NCBI RefSeq assembly: GCF_900091845.1
Contig: NZ_FMCI01000280.1
Coordinates: 1-36,490, forward strand
Source: Streptomyces sp. SolWspMP-5a-2
Lineage (GTDB): Bacteria; Actinomycetota; Actinomycetes; Streptomycetales; Streptomycetaceae
Length of the DNA: 36,490 bases
Direction: 5' to 3'
A program made the translations under genes and the position numbers. Each line of letters starts with the position of its first letter. The stretch's first letter is position 1. Of the stretch, positions 23,365 through 30,579 are shown one piece after another. The notes below the pieces were generated by a model. That model made no database searches and was not told the origin of the DNA. It was given only the letters and a program-made list of their open reading frames with translations.

Positions 23365-24125
23365 GGGCGCTCCTCGATTCCGGTGACGCGCTCGTGGACG
23401 GTGGCCGCGCGGGCGAGCAGCGGGCGCGCGTAGGCCCGCCGGAGTGCGTCGGGGTCGGTGAAGCCGGGCTCGCCGGTCAGCCAGACGTCCGGGATCTCGG
23501 CGGTGACCTCGGCGAGGAGGTCCTCGGTGACGAGCGGGGCCAGCTCGGCGGCGGCGCCCGCGACGTCCGGGGCGAAGCGGGCGAGGGCGTGCTCGGAGGC
23601 GTCGTAGGGGCGGGCCGCGGAGGCGTCGGCGCCGGGCCAGTTGTGGTGCCAGATCATGGTGGCGCCGTGGTCGATGAGCCACAGGTCGCCGCGGTGCACC
23701 AGGAGGTTGGGGTTGCGCCAGGAGCGGTCGACGTTGCCCACGAGCGCGTCGAACCAGACGATCCGCCCGGCCTCCGCGGGGCTCGCCCGGAAGCCGAGCG
23801 GGTCGAAGCCGAGGGCGCCGGAGAGGAAGTCCATGCCGAGGTCGGTGCCGCCGCTGCCCCGCAGCAGGTCCTGGACCTGCTGCTCGGGCTCGCCGAGGCC
23901 CAGCACGGGGTCGAGGGCGAGGGTGACGAGCCGGGGCACCCGGAAGCCGAGCCTGCGGGCCAGTTCCCCGCAGACGACCTCGGCGACCAGCGTCTTGCGC
24001 CCCTGCCCCGCCCCGGCGAACTTGATGACGTACGCGCCGTGGTCGTCGCCCTCGACGAGCCCCGGCAGCGACCCGCCCTCACGCAGCGGCGTGATGTAGC
24101 GGGTCACGGTGACCTCGTTCAGCAT
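23361..24125 (-). CDS. HipA-like kinase family protein
   Basis: A 254-aa single-domain kinase-like protein. GAYVIKFAGAGQGRKTLVAE carries the ATP-site lysine (Lys35). GNVDRSWRNPNLL (130-142) is the catalytic-loop equivalent, with Asp133 and Asn138. LIDHGA (150-155) carries the metal-binding Asp152. These are the hallmarks of HipA/PI3-4-kinase-like folds, but the protein is far shorter than canonical HipA (about 440 aa) and lacks the N-terminal couple_HipA domain. There is no HipB-type HTH gene nearby; DUF3037 is the partner. Start ATG 24125 (MLNEVTVTRYI) is a standard opening for this subfamily. Confidence 0.83.
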   Translation of the reverse strand: MLNEVTVTRYITPLREGGSLPGLVEGDDHGAYVIKFAGAGQGRKTLVAEVVCGELARRLGFRVPRLVTLALDPVLGLGEPEQQVQDLLRGSGGTDLGMDFLSGALGFDPLGFRASPAEAGRIVWFDALVGNVDRSWRNPNLLVHRGDLWLIDHGATMIWHHNWPGADASAARPYDASEHALARFAPDVAGAAAELAPLVTEDLLAEVTAEIPDVWLTGEPGFTDPDALRRAYARPLLARAATVHERVTGIEERP

Positions 24126-24229
24126 GTCCTCACGTCACCCGACTCCTCGGTCCTGCGCTCCACGGCACGCCTCCCGGCCTCCGATGCGAAACGAGCATAG
24201 TAACCGGGGGTGACGACGGTCCGCTCACG

Positions 24230-24248
24230 CGCCCGGCCGGGCCGGGCG
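24230..24248 (-). terminator. Hairpin downstream of the PEP-mutase-family gene
   Basis: CGCCCGG (24230-24236) and CCGGGCG (24242-24248) form a 7-bp GC stem with a 5-nt loop, 50 bp beyond the stop at 24299. Its position suits a terminator, though pure GC palindromes are frequent here. Confidence 0.35.
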
Positions 24249-24298
24249 GGCGGTGGTCGGATGCGCGCGGGGCGGGGTGCGCTGTCACACTCGGTCCC

Positions 24299-25117
24299 TC
24301 AACGCCCTTGGCCGAGCAGCCCGTTGAGGTCCGGGAAGGGGATGGCGTCGGTGAGGGAGTCGTAGGTGCCGCTGCGGTAGAGGCCGAGGGCCGCGCGGCG
24401 GGCCGCGGCGTAGGCCGCCTGCGCCACGCCGGAGCCGAGGCTGACCCGGGCGACGCCGAGGGCGCCGAGTTCGGCGACGGCCGGGGCGCCGGGGCCCGCC
24501 ATGACGTTCAGCGGCACCGGGATCGCCCCGGCCAGCTCGGTCAGGACGGCGGGGTCGGTGACGCCCGGGACGAAGACGCCGTCCGCGCCCGCCTCGACGT
24601 ACCGGTGCGCCCGGTCCAGGGTCTCGCGCAGCCGGGTGTCCGGGTCGCCGAGCCCGAACAGGTAGGTGTCGACACGGGCGTTGAGGAAGAGGTCGGCGCC
24701 CGCCCGGTCGGCGGTGCGGCGGGCGACGGCCAGACGGGCGGCCAGCTCCGCCGGGGGCCGGGTGCCGTCCTCGATGTTGACGCCGACGGCACCGGCCGCG
24801 AGGACGCCCTCGACGGTCTCCGCGACGTCGTCCGCGTCCTTGCCGTAGCCGCCCTCGATGTCGGCGGTGACCGGGACCGCGACGGCGGCTGCGATCCGGC
24901 CGATCAGGTCGAGCGCGGCCTCGCGGGCGAGGGCGTCGCCGTCCGGGGCGCCCAGCGACCAGGCGACCCCGGCGCTGGTGGTGGCGATCGCGGGGGCGCC
25001 CGCGGCCTCGATGACGCGGGCGCTCGCGACGTCCCAGGCGTTGGCGAGCGCGAGGGGCGGGCGCGGGGTGTGCAGGGAGCGGAAGAGACGCGATGTGGCC
25101 GGCGGTGCGAAGGTCAT
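24299..25117 (-). CDS. Isocitrate lyase/PEP mutase family protein
   Basis: A 272-aa TIM-barrel enzyme. LALANAWDVASARVIEAAG, ATTSAGVAWSLG, TADIEGGYG, GVNIEDG and LNARVDTYLFG are the successive barrel motifs of the oxaloacetate decarboxylase / 2-methylisocitrate lyase / PEP mutase superfamily. The KKCGH loop of true isocitrate lyases is not evident, so a C-C lyase acting on a short 2-oxo or 2-hydroxy acid, or another activity, is more likely. Start chosen as ATG 25117; a TTG four codons upstream is unlikely. It stands alone and is divergent from the Rieske gene. Confidence 0.86.
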   Translation of the reverse strand: MTFAPPATSRLFRSLHTPRPPLALANAWDVASARVIEAAGAPAIATTSAGVAWSLGAPDGDALAREAALDLIGRIAAAVAVPVTADIEGGYGKDADDVAETVEGVLAAGAVGVNIEDGTRPPAELAARLAVARRTADRAGADLFLNARVDTYLFGLGDPDTRLRETLDRAHRYVEAGADGVFVPGVTDPAVLTELAGAIPVPLNVMAGPGAPAVAELGALGVARVSLGSGVAQAAYAAARRAALGLYRSGTYDSLTDAIPFPDLNGLLGQGR

Positions 25118-25335
25118 GACGGCAGTCAACCACCGCCGTCCGACCGTCTTCTGGCGGATTTCCGACAGGCACGTCGGCGGCGGCGCCGGGCGGACCGGGG
25201 ACGCCGACAGCGAAACGACAGCTCTGGCTTACCGCGCCCCGACGCGGCACCCGGCAGGCTCTCGCACCGTCTGAACAACCGGTGCGCGACGGCCGTACCC
25301 CTGTGGAGATCCATGAACTCGAAGGGAACGTCAGC

Positions 25336-25761
25336 ATGACCAGCGAATCGCTTCACCCCCTTCCGGCACCCGCGCGGCGCACCGTGGTCGCGGCCGTCGG
25401 TGCGGCGGGGCTCGCCGTCGCGCTGACGGCGTGCGGGTCGGGCGACGACTCGTCCGGTTCCACCGGTTCGAGCGGCGCGAGCCTCGGCAAGACGTCCGAC
25501 ATCCCGGAGGGCGGCGGCAAGATCTTCAAGGACGAGGGCGTGGTGGTCACCCAGCCGACGGCGGGCACGTTCAAGGGCTTCTCGGCCAAGTGCACGCACC
25601 AGGGCTGCGCGGTGTCCAGCGTGGCCGACGGCGTCATCGTCTGCCCCTGCCACAAGAGCCACTTCTCCGTGGAGGACGGCAGCGTGAAGCAGGGCCCCGC
25701 GACGCAGGCGCTGCCCGCCGCCGAGATCAAGGTGAGCGGGGACTCGATCACCCTGGCGTGA
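25336..25761 (+). CDS. Rieske [2Fe-2S] lipoprotein
   Basis: A 141-aa exported protein. An N-terminal Arg-Arg (14-15) followed by a hydrophobic stretch suggests Tat export. LTAC at 30-33 is a lipobox, so it is probably anchored outside the membrane after folding. A Ser/Gly linker leads to a Rieske domain. Cys86-x-His88 with Cys91 (KCTHQGC) and Cys103-x-x-His106 with Cys105 (CPCHKSHF) provide all four cluster ligands and the disulfide pair. It may pass electrons to an unknown partner. ATG 25336 has AAGGGAA 7 nt upstream. Its last 14 bp overlap the convergent isochorismatase-like gene. Confidence 0.9.
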   Translation: MTSESLHPLPAPARRTVVAAVGAAGLAVALTACGSGDDSSGSTGSSGASLGKTSDIPEGGGKIFKDEGVVVTQPTAGTFKGFSAKCTHQGCAVSSVADGVIVCPCHKSHFSVEDGSVKQGPATQALPAAEIKVSGDSITLA

Positions 25762-26404
25762 GCCGGGACCGCCGCGGGCCGTTCAGCGCGCCCAGCACCT
25801 CGTCCGTGGTCGCGACCGTGGCGACCAACGCGAGTGTGTGGCGGATCATCGCGGGGGTGTAGTCGGCGGGCACCCCCGCGATGGCGTCGGCGGGGACCAC
25901 GACCGTGTAGCCCCGGTTGACCGCGTCGAAGACGGCGTTGGGGATCGCCACGTTCGCGGACACCCCGGTCACGACCAGGGTTCGGCAGCCCAGGTTGCGC
26001 AACAGGGCGTCGACGTCGGTGCCCTGGACCGGGGAGAGCCCGTGCAGCCGCCGGACCACGAAGTCGGCCTCGGTCACCTCGATCGGGGCGGCGACCCGGA
26101 CCGCGGAGGTACCGGCGAGCTGCTGGACGGGGAGCCGTTCGGCGGCGCGGAAGAGGCGGGCGTTGCGGTTGGCGCCGCGGCCGTCCGGACGCCGTTCGGC
26201 GACCGCGTGGATCACCTGGACGCCCCGCTCGTGGGCGGTGGCGACCAGCCGGGCGACGTTGTCGAGGGCACCCGACGCCCGTACGGCGCGGGCGAGTTCG
26301 GGCAGCGCGCTGTCGGGTCCGACGACGCCCTGCTGGCACTCGACGGTGAGCAGCACCGTCGTCGCCGGGTCGAGCAGATCCCTGAGCTGGGCGTGGGACG
26401 GCAC
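25748..26404 (-). CDS. Isochorismatase-fold protein lacking the catalytic triad
   Basis: A 218-aa cysteine-hydrolase fold. The expected Asp of VIDMQ is Glu22 (VECQQGVVG). The lysine region reads FVVRRLHGLSPVQGTDVDALL. The nucleophile position in GVSANVAIPNAVFDA is Ala153 rather than Cys. The overall fold signature (strand-GV-strand, VPADAIAG) is intact, so this is probably a non-hydrolytic or altered-chemistry member. I recall this variant as common in Streptomyces. Start GTG 26404 has GGGGAG 4 nt upstream. It is divergent from the PPOX gene across a region with two palindromes. Confidence 0.83.
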   Translation of the reverse strand: MPSHAQLRDLLDPATTVLLTVECQQGVVGPDSALPELARAVRASGALDNVARLVATAHERGVQVIHAVAERRPDGRGANRNARLFRAAERLPVQQLAGTSAVRVAAPIEVTEADFVVRRLHGLSPVQGTDVDALLRNLGCRTLVVTGVSANVAIPNAVFDAVNRGYTVVVPADAIAGVPADYTPAMIRHTLALVATVATTDEVLGALNGPRRSRLTPG

Positions 26405-26484
26405 GGTTCTCCCCTCGGCGCGGGCGGCGCGACGGCGGCGAGCGTAGCCACCATTGCGCGGGGACGGAAGACGACCCATCCTTT

Positions 26485-26521
26485 TCTGACGTGATGTCAG
26501 AGGATCATCGGAGATCCTCTG
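26485..26521. promoter_or_regulatory. Two overlapping inverted repeats between divergent genes
   Basis: TCTGAC-gtgat-GTCAGA (26485-26501) has 6-bp arms. CAGAGGATC-atcgga-GATCCTCTG (26498-26521) has perfect 9-bp arms. They overlap by 4 bp and end 27 bp before the PPOX start, in an unusually AT-rich stretch. They may be operators, or the second may be a 5'-UTR hairpin just ahead of the ribosome binding site. Confidence 0.55.
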
Positions 26522-26548
26522 GCACGACGTGAGAGAAGAGGGGGACAC

Positions 26549-27031
26549 ATGACCGTCACTCAGCGCCGCGGCCGGAAGATCATGATGACGCCTGGCGAGC
26601 TGGACGAGTTCCTCACCAGCCAGCGCACCTGCCGGGTCGCCACGGTCTCGGGGACCGGCGCACCGCACGTCAGCACGTTGTGGTTCGCCTGGGACGGCAG
26701 CTCGATGTGGCTGTACTCGGTGGTGCGCAGCAAGCGGTGGACCGACCTGCGCCGCGACCCGCGGGTCGCGATCGTGGTCGACACCGGGGAGGAGTACGAC
26801 GAGCTGCGGGGCGTCGAGCTGTCGGGCGCGGTCGAGTTCGTCGGCGAGTCCCCGCGCACCGGCGACCTCTGCGCCGAACTCGACGTCCCGGAGACGCTGT
26901 TCGCGCGCAAGAACTTCCGGCTGGAGGAGATGCCGCACGACGGCAGGCACGCCTGGATCAGGCTGACCCCGGAGAAGATCGTCTCCTGGGACTTCCGCAA
27001 GCTGGGCGGCCCGGCCGCGCAGGGCGCCTGA
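26549..27031 (+). CDS. PPOX-class FMN/F420-dependent protein
   Basis: A 160-aa split-barrel flavoprotein. RTCRVATVSGTGAPHVSTLWFAWDGSSMWLYS, RSKRWTDLRRDPRVAIVVDTGEEY and GVELSGAVEF are the three typical blocks of the pyridoxamine-5'-phosphate-oxidase-like fold. Actinobacterial members often bind F420 or FMN, and the cofactor cannot be assigned here. ATG 26549 has GGGGGA 4 nt upstream. Two overlapping inverted repeats precede it. The final codons and stop lie in a 52-bp unit duplicated downstream. Confidence 0.87.
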   Translation: MTVTQRRGRKIMMTPGELDEFLTSQRTCRVATVSGTGAPHVSTLWFAWDGSSMWLYSVVRSKRWTDLRRDPRVAIVVDTGEEYDELRGVELSGAVEFVGESPRTGDLCAELDVPETLFARKNFRLEEMPHDGRHAWIRLTPEKIVSWDFRKLGGPAAQGA

Positions 27032-27122
27032 CCGCCGCGAACGGCCGCTGAGGCCACCGCGGTCCGGCCCGCAGGGCGCCTGACTGCCGCGAACGCCCGC
27101 TGAGGCCACTGCGGTTCGGCGC
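27019..27122. repeat. 52-bp tandem duplication of the PPOX gene tail
   Basis: Copy 1 at 27019-27070 and copy 2 at 27071-27122 agree at about 47 of 52 positions, starting GCAGGGCGCCTGAC(C/T)GCCGC. Copy 1 contains the last codons and TGA of the PPOX gene (27029-27031). The gap to the LysR stop at 27148 is almost entirely this repeat. Confidence 0.92.
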
Positions 27123-27147
27123 CCAGGCACCGCAACGGGGTGGCGCC

Positions 27148-28050
27148 TCAGCCGAGTTTGCGGGCCGCGTCCTGCAACGCCCCCACCGCCGCCCGGATCG
27201 ACGGGCGGCGGTCGGCGTCGGCCCGCCAGACGACGTAGACATGGCGGCGGACGCGCTGCTTGAGCGGCACGGTGACGACGCCGTCGGGCATCGGGTGGCG
27301 GCCCAGCAGCGGGGCGATGCAGACCCCCAGCCCGGCCTGGACGAGGCCGAGTTGGGTGTGGGTCTCGGCGGCACGGTGGCCGACGATCGGTTCGATGCCC
27401 CGGGAGCGGAGCGTGAGCATCAGCCACTCGTGGCAGAACTCGCCCTCGTTCCAGGTGATCCACTCGTCCTCGGCCAGCTCGCCGAGGTCCACCTCGTCGC
27501 GTCCGGCGAGCGGGTGCCCGGACGGCAGCGCCACGTCAGCGGGGTCGTCCAGGACGGACGCCTTCACCAGCCCGTCGGGCAGCGGCATCGGCTTGTTGTA
27601 CCAGTCGAGGACGACGGCGAGGTCGAGGTCGCCGCGGACGACACCGGCGATGCCGCGCTCCGGCTCCAGCTCGCGGGAGCGCACCCGCAGCCCGGGGTGC
27701 TCGGCGCGCAGCGCGGAGAGCGCGAGCGGGAACAGGCCGCGCGCGGCGGTCGGGAAGGCGGAGAGCCGCAGCTCGCCGGCCACCTGGCCGCGGTGCGCCT
27801 CCAGGTCGGACCGGGCCAGCTCGATCTGGGAGAGGATGCGTGCCGCGTGCTGGGCGAGCAGCCGCCCGGCGTCCGTGAGCCGCACCCCGCGCCCGTTCTT
27901 GGCCAGGAGCTGCTGGCTCACCTCCCGCTCCAGCTTGCCGAGCTGCTGGGAGACGGCGGAGGTGGTCACGTGCAGCGCCTCGGCGGCGCCGCTGACCGAG
28001 CCGTGCCGGGCGAGGGCGTCGAGGGTGCGCAGGCGCTCCAGATTCAACAT
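27148..28050 (-). CDS. LysR-family transcriptional regulator
   Basis: A 300-aa LysR protein. Its N-terminal helix-turn-helix is LNLERLRTLDALARHGSVSGAAEALHVTTSAVSQQLGKLE, followed by RGVRLTDAG, with a periplasmic-binding-like effector domain from about residue 90. It is divergent from the EamA transporter gene 74 bp away, so it probably controls that gene and itself. ATG 28050 is preceded at exactly 7 nt by TAGTAT (28058-28063 on the complement), implying a leaderless transcript. A CTACGA direct repeat (28061-28066 and 28094-28099) in the gap may be part of the binding site. Confidence 0.92.
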   Translation of the reverse strand: MLNLERLRTLDALARHGSVSGAAEALHVTTSAVSQQLGKLEREVSQQLLAKNGRGVRLTDAGRLLAQHAARILSQIELARSDLEAHRGQVAGELRLSAFPTAARGLFPLALSALRAEHPGLRVRSRELEPERGIAGVVRGDLDLAVVLDWYNKPMPLPDGLVKASVLDDPADVALPSGHPLAGRDEVDLGELAEDEWITWNEGEFCHEWLMLTLRSRGIEPIVGHRAAETHTQLGLVQAGLGVCIAPLLGRHPMPDGVVTVPLKQRVRRHVYVVWRADADRRPSIRAAVGALQDAARKLG

Positions 28051-28057
28051 GTAAGCG

Positions 28058-28099
28058 ATACTACGAGGTACCGCGCGGATTTTCTCGATTGTGCTACGA
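28058..28099. promoter_or_regulatory. LysR/EamA divergent promoter region
   Basis: It contains TAGTAT (complement of 28058-28063), a near-consensus -10 for lysR, and two CTACGA copies 33 bp apart that could be LysR contacts. The region is AT-richer than its flanks. The transporter -10 could not be fixed with confidence. Confidence 0.5.
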
Positions 28100-28124
28100 C
28101 GTCGTCTCCGGGATCGTGGTGTTC

Positions 28125-29090
28125 ATGACCCCCGTCACCGCACCCCGCGCCCGCACCCTCGACTGGCGGCTCCGCTTCGGCGTCCTCTCCCTCATCTGGG
28201 GATTCAGCTTCCTGCTCATCAAGGTGGGCACCGACGGGTACGCCCCGTTCCAGGTCACCCTCGGCCGACTGGTCTTCGGCACGGCGGTCCTGGCGGCGGC
28301 GATGGCGGTCAGGCACGAGCGGCTGCCGCGCGGGGTCAGGACCTGGGCGCACCTGACCGTCGCCGCGCTGCTGCTGAACGCGCTGCCGTTCTCGCTGTTC
28401 GCCTACGCGGAGCTGACCGTCCCGTCCACGCTCGCGGGCATCTGCAACGCGACCTCCCCGCTGTGGGGCATGGCGCTGTCGCTGGTGGCGCTCTCCGAGG
28501 ACCGGCCGAGCCGGGTGCGGGTGGCGGGCCTCGGCATCGGGTTCCTCGGGGTGCTGACGGTCCTCGGCGCCTGGCAGGGCTTCGACGGACTGGACGCCCG
28601 GGGCACCGCGATGGCGCTGCTGGCCTCGCTCTGCTACCCGATCGGCTGGATCTACGTCCGCCGCACGCTGGCGGGTACCGGCCACTCCCACCTCGCGCTG
28701 ACTGGCGCCCAGTTGCTGATGGCGACGGTGCAACTTGCGGTCGTCACGCCGTTGTTCACCACCTTCCCGACCCGGGTCGCGCTCGTCCCGCTGCTGGCGA
28801 TCGCCGCGCTCGGCGCCCTGGGCACGGGCCTCGCCGTCCTGGTCCAGTACGGTCTGGTCGCCGAAGTCGGCCCGACCACCGCGCAGATGGTCACCTACTT
28901 CATCCCGGTCATCGCGACGGCTGCGGGCGTCACCCTGCTCGGCGAGAAGCTGACCTGGTCGACACCGGTCGGCGCGGCGATCGTCCTGGCGGGCGCCGCC
29001 CTGACCCAGGCCCGCGGCCGGACACCGCGGAAGAGCACCCCGGCCGCGACACCCTCGGCACCGGCACGGGCGGAACTCCACGCCCGCTGA
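28125..29090 (+). CDS. EamA/DMT-family transporter
   Basis: A 321-aa drug/metabolite transporter with ten predicted membrane segments in two EamA repeats. The first begins LRFGVLSLIWGFSFLLIKVG and the second near GTAMALLASLCYPIGWIYVRR. The end of the second repeat has the typical YFIPVIATAAGVTLLGEKLTW. It probably exports an amino acid, nucleoside or other small metabolite. Start chosen as ATG 28125; a frame from 28089 includes likely promoter sequence. It is divergent from and probably regulated by the LysR gene. It converges on the MocR gene with a 91-bp gap holding a tandem repeat. Confidence 0.9.
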   Translation: MTPVTAPRARTLDWRLRFGVLSLIWGFSFLLIKVGTDGYAPFQVTLGRLVFGTAVLAAAMAVRHERLPRGVRTWAHLTVAALLLNALPFSLFAYAELTVPSTLAGICNATSPLWGMALSLVALSEDRPSRVRVAGLGIGFLGVLTVLGAWQGFDGLDARGTAMALLASLCYPIGWIYVRRTLAGTGHSHLALTGAQLLMATVQLAVVTPLFTTFPTRVALVPLLAIAALGALGTGLAVLVQYGLVAEVGPTTAQMVTYFIPVIATAAGVTLLGEKLTWSTPVGAAIVLAGAALTQARGRTPRKSTPAATPSAPARAELHAR

Positions 29091-29132
29091 ACGGCGACGG
29101 CGCGGCAGTGGCAGGCAGGGAGCCCGAGCCCA

Positions 29133-29198
29133 CCGGACCAGCGGGACCCTGGACCTGCCCCCGCGCCGGACCAGCGGGACCCTAGGCCCGTCCCCGCG
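29133..29198. repeat. 33-bp tandem duplication of the MocR gene tail
   Basis: CCGGACCAGCGGGACCCT... occurs at 29133-29165 and 29166-29198, with about 4 mismatches in 33. The second copy contains the stop (complement of CTA at 29182-29184) and the last five codons of the (-) strand MocR gene. In the first copy the equivalent triplet is CTG, so the stop is not retained. The period is a multiple of three. Confidence 0.88.
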
Positions 29199-30513
29199 CC
29201 GGAGCCGGGCCCACCGCCGCGGCGATCGCGGCCGCCAGGGGGGCGGTCTCGGCCGGGGTCAGGGTGGCGACGGTGACCCGGATGCCGGGGGGCGCGCTCA
29301 TCCGGAAGCGGGCACCGGGGGCCACCGACCAGCCGGCGTGCAGCAGCCGGGCGACGGCCGCCGTCTCGTCCGGCACCGGGATCCAGACGTTCAGCCCGCT
29401 GCGCCCGTGCGCGGCCACCCCGCGCTCCGCGAGCGCCGCGATCAGCAGCGCGCGCCGGTCGCCGTAGGCCGCGGCCACGGCCCGGGTGTCCAGCGCGCCG
29501 TCCGACCAGAGCCTGACCACCGCGCGCTGGAGGACGCGGCTGACCCAGCCGGGCCCGAGCCGGTGCCGTCCCGCCACCCGGTCGACGGTTACGGAGTCCC
29601 CCGTCAGCACCGCGAGCCGCAGGTCGGGGCCGTACGCCTTGGCGACCGAGCGCACGAAGACCCAGTGCCGGGTGGTACCGGCCAGCGGGTGCACCGGCAG
29701 GTCGACGATGCCGTGGCCGTGGTCGTCCTCGATCACCAGGACCCCGGGATGCTCCCCGAGCACCCCGCGCAAGGCCCGCGCGCGGGACGCGGTCACCGCC
29801 GCGCCGGTCGGGTTCTGCGCGCGGTCGGTGACGATCAGCGCGCGGGCCCCGGCGTCGAGGGCCCGCCGCACCTCGTCCGGCAGGGGCCCCTCGTCGTCGA
29901 CGCCGACCGGCGCGGTGCGCAGGCCGAGCGCCGGGACGAGGTCGAGGAGCCCGCCCCAGCCGGGGTCCTCGACGGCGACGGTGTCCCCCGGCTTGAGGTG
30001 CGCCCCGAGCACCCGCTCGATGGCGTCGAGGGAGCCGGAGGTGACGGCCAGCGGCCCGGCCGGGACCCCGTCGGCGTCCAGCTCGGCGCGCGCGATCCGC
30101 TCCAACTCCGGTTCCAGCAGGGCGTCCCCGTACCGCACCGGGTCCCGGTCGGACTCCTCGCCCGCCGCCGCGAAGGCCCCCGCGAGGGAAGGCAGCAGCG
30201 CGGGGTCCGGGTTGCCGTCGGCCATGTCCCGCACCCCGTCGGGCACGCCCAGGCGGTCGTACTCGCGGCCGGTGGTGGCGGGCTTGGCGCGCACCCTGCT
30301 GCCCCGCCGCCCGTCGGTCTCGATGACCCCGCGCTCGCGCAGTGTCCGGTAGGCGGACGCCACGGTGTTCGGATTCACCCCCAGATCGACGGCCAACTCC
30401 CGCATGGGCGGCAGCAGTTGCCCTGGTTCCAGGCGTCCGTCACCCACCGCGCGCTCGACGTCGGCCGCGATGTCGGCTGCGCGGCGCCCTTCGATCCGAT
30501 ATCCTTCTAGCAC
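29182..30513 (-). CDS. MocR-family regulator (GntR HTH fused to aminotransferase-like domain)
   Basis: A 443-aa protein. The N-terminal GntR winged helix is LLPPMRELAVDLGVNPNTVASAYRTL (33-58) with RGVIETDGRRGSRV. The C-terminal fold-type-I aminotransferase domain has VTSGSLDAI, DPGWGG, NPTG (234-237), the PLP aspartate in IEDDHG and the PLP lysine in VRSVAKAYGPDLRLA (Lys292). Such proteins sense PLP or amino-acid derivatives. Start chosen as GTG 30513, because a strong promoter (TTGCCG-17-CATAAT) places transcription start at that codon; ATG 30522 would fall inside the -10. It is divergent from PPOX and PaiB genes, its likely targets. Confidence 0.9.
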   Translation of the reverse strand: MLEGYRIEGRRAADIAADVERAVGDGRLEPGQLLPPMRELAVDLGVNPNTVASAYRTLRERGVIETDGRRGSRVRAKPATTGREYDRLGVPDGVRDMADGNPDPALLPSLAGAFAAAGEESDRDPVRYGDALLEPELERIARAELDADGVPAGPLAVTSGSLDAIERVLGAHLKPGDTVAVEDPGWGGLLDLVPALGLRTAPVGVDDEGPLPDEVRRALDAGARALIVTDRAQNPTGAAVTASRARALRGVLGEHPGVLVIEDDHGHGIVDLPVHPLAGTTRHWVFVRSVAKAYGPDLRLAVLTGDSVTVDRVAGRHRLGPGWVSRVLQRAVVRLWSDGALDTRAVAAAYGDRRALLIAALAERGVAAHGRSGLNVWIPVPDETAAVARLLHAGWSVAPGARFRMSAPPGIRVTVATLTPAETAPLAAAIAAAVGPAPARGRA

Positions 30514-30549
30514 AAACCACATTATGCACTAGAGCAATCCGGACGGCAA
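30507..30549 (-). promoter_or_regulatory. MocR promoter and likely autoregulatory site
   Basis: On the complement, TTGCCG (30544-30549) is separated by 17 bp from CATAAT (30521-30526), with the GTG start 7 nt further on. The flanking CTAGCAC (30507-30513) and GCACTAG (30526-30532) form an interrupted inverted repeat around the -10, a plausible MocR operator also serving the divergent PPOX gene. Confidence 0.6.
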
Positions 30550-30579
30550 CCGACCGGCACCACCACGAGGGAGACAGCC

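Noticed and set aside
23361..24125. Classical HipBA toxin-antitoxin operon
   Set aside because: No HTH HipB gene is adjacent, and the kinase lacks the canonical N-terminal HipA domain and length.
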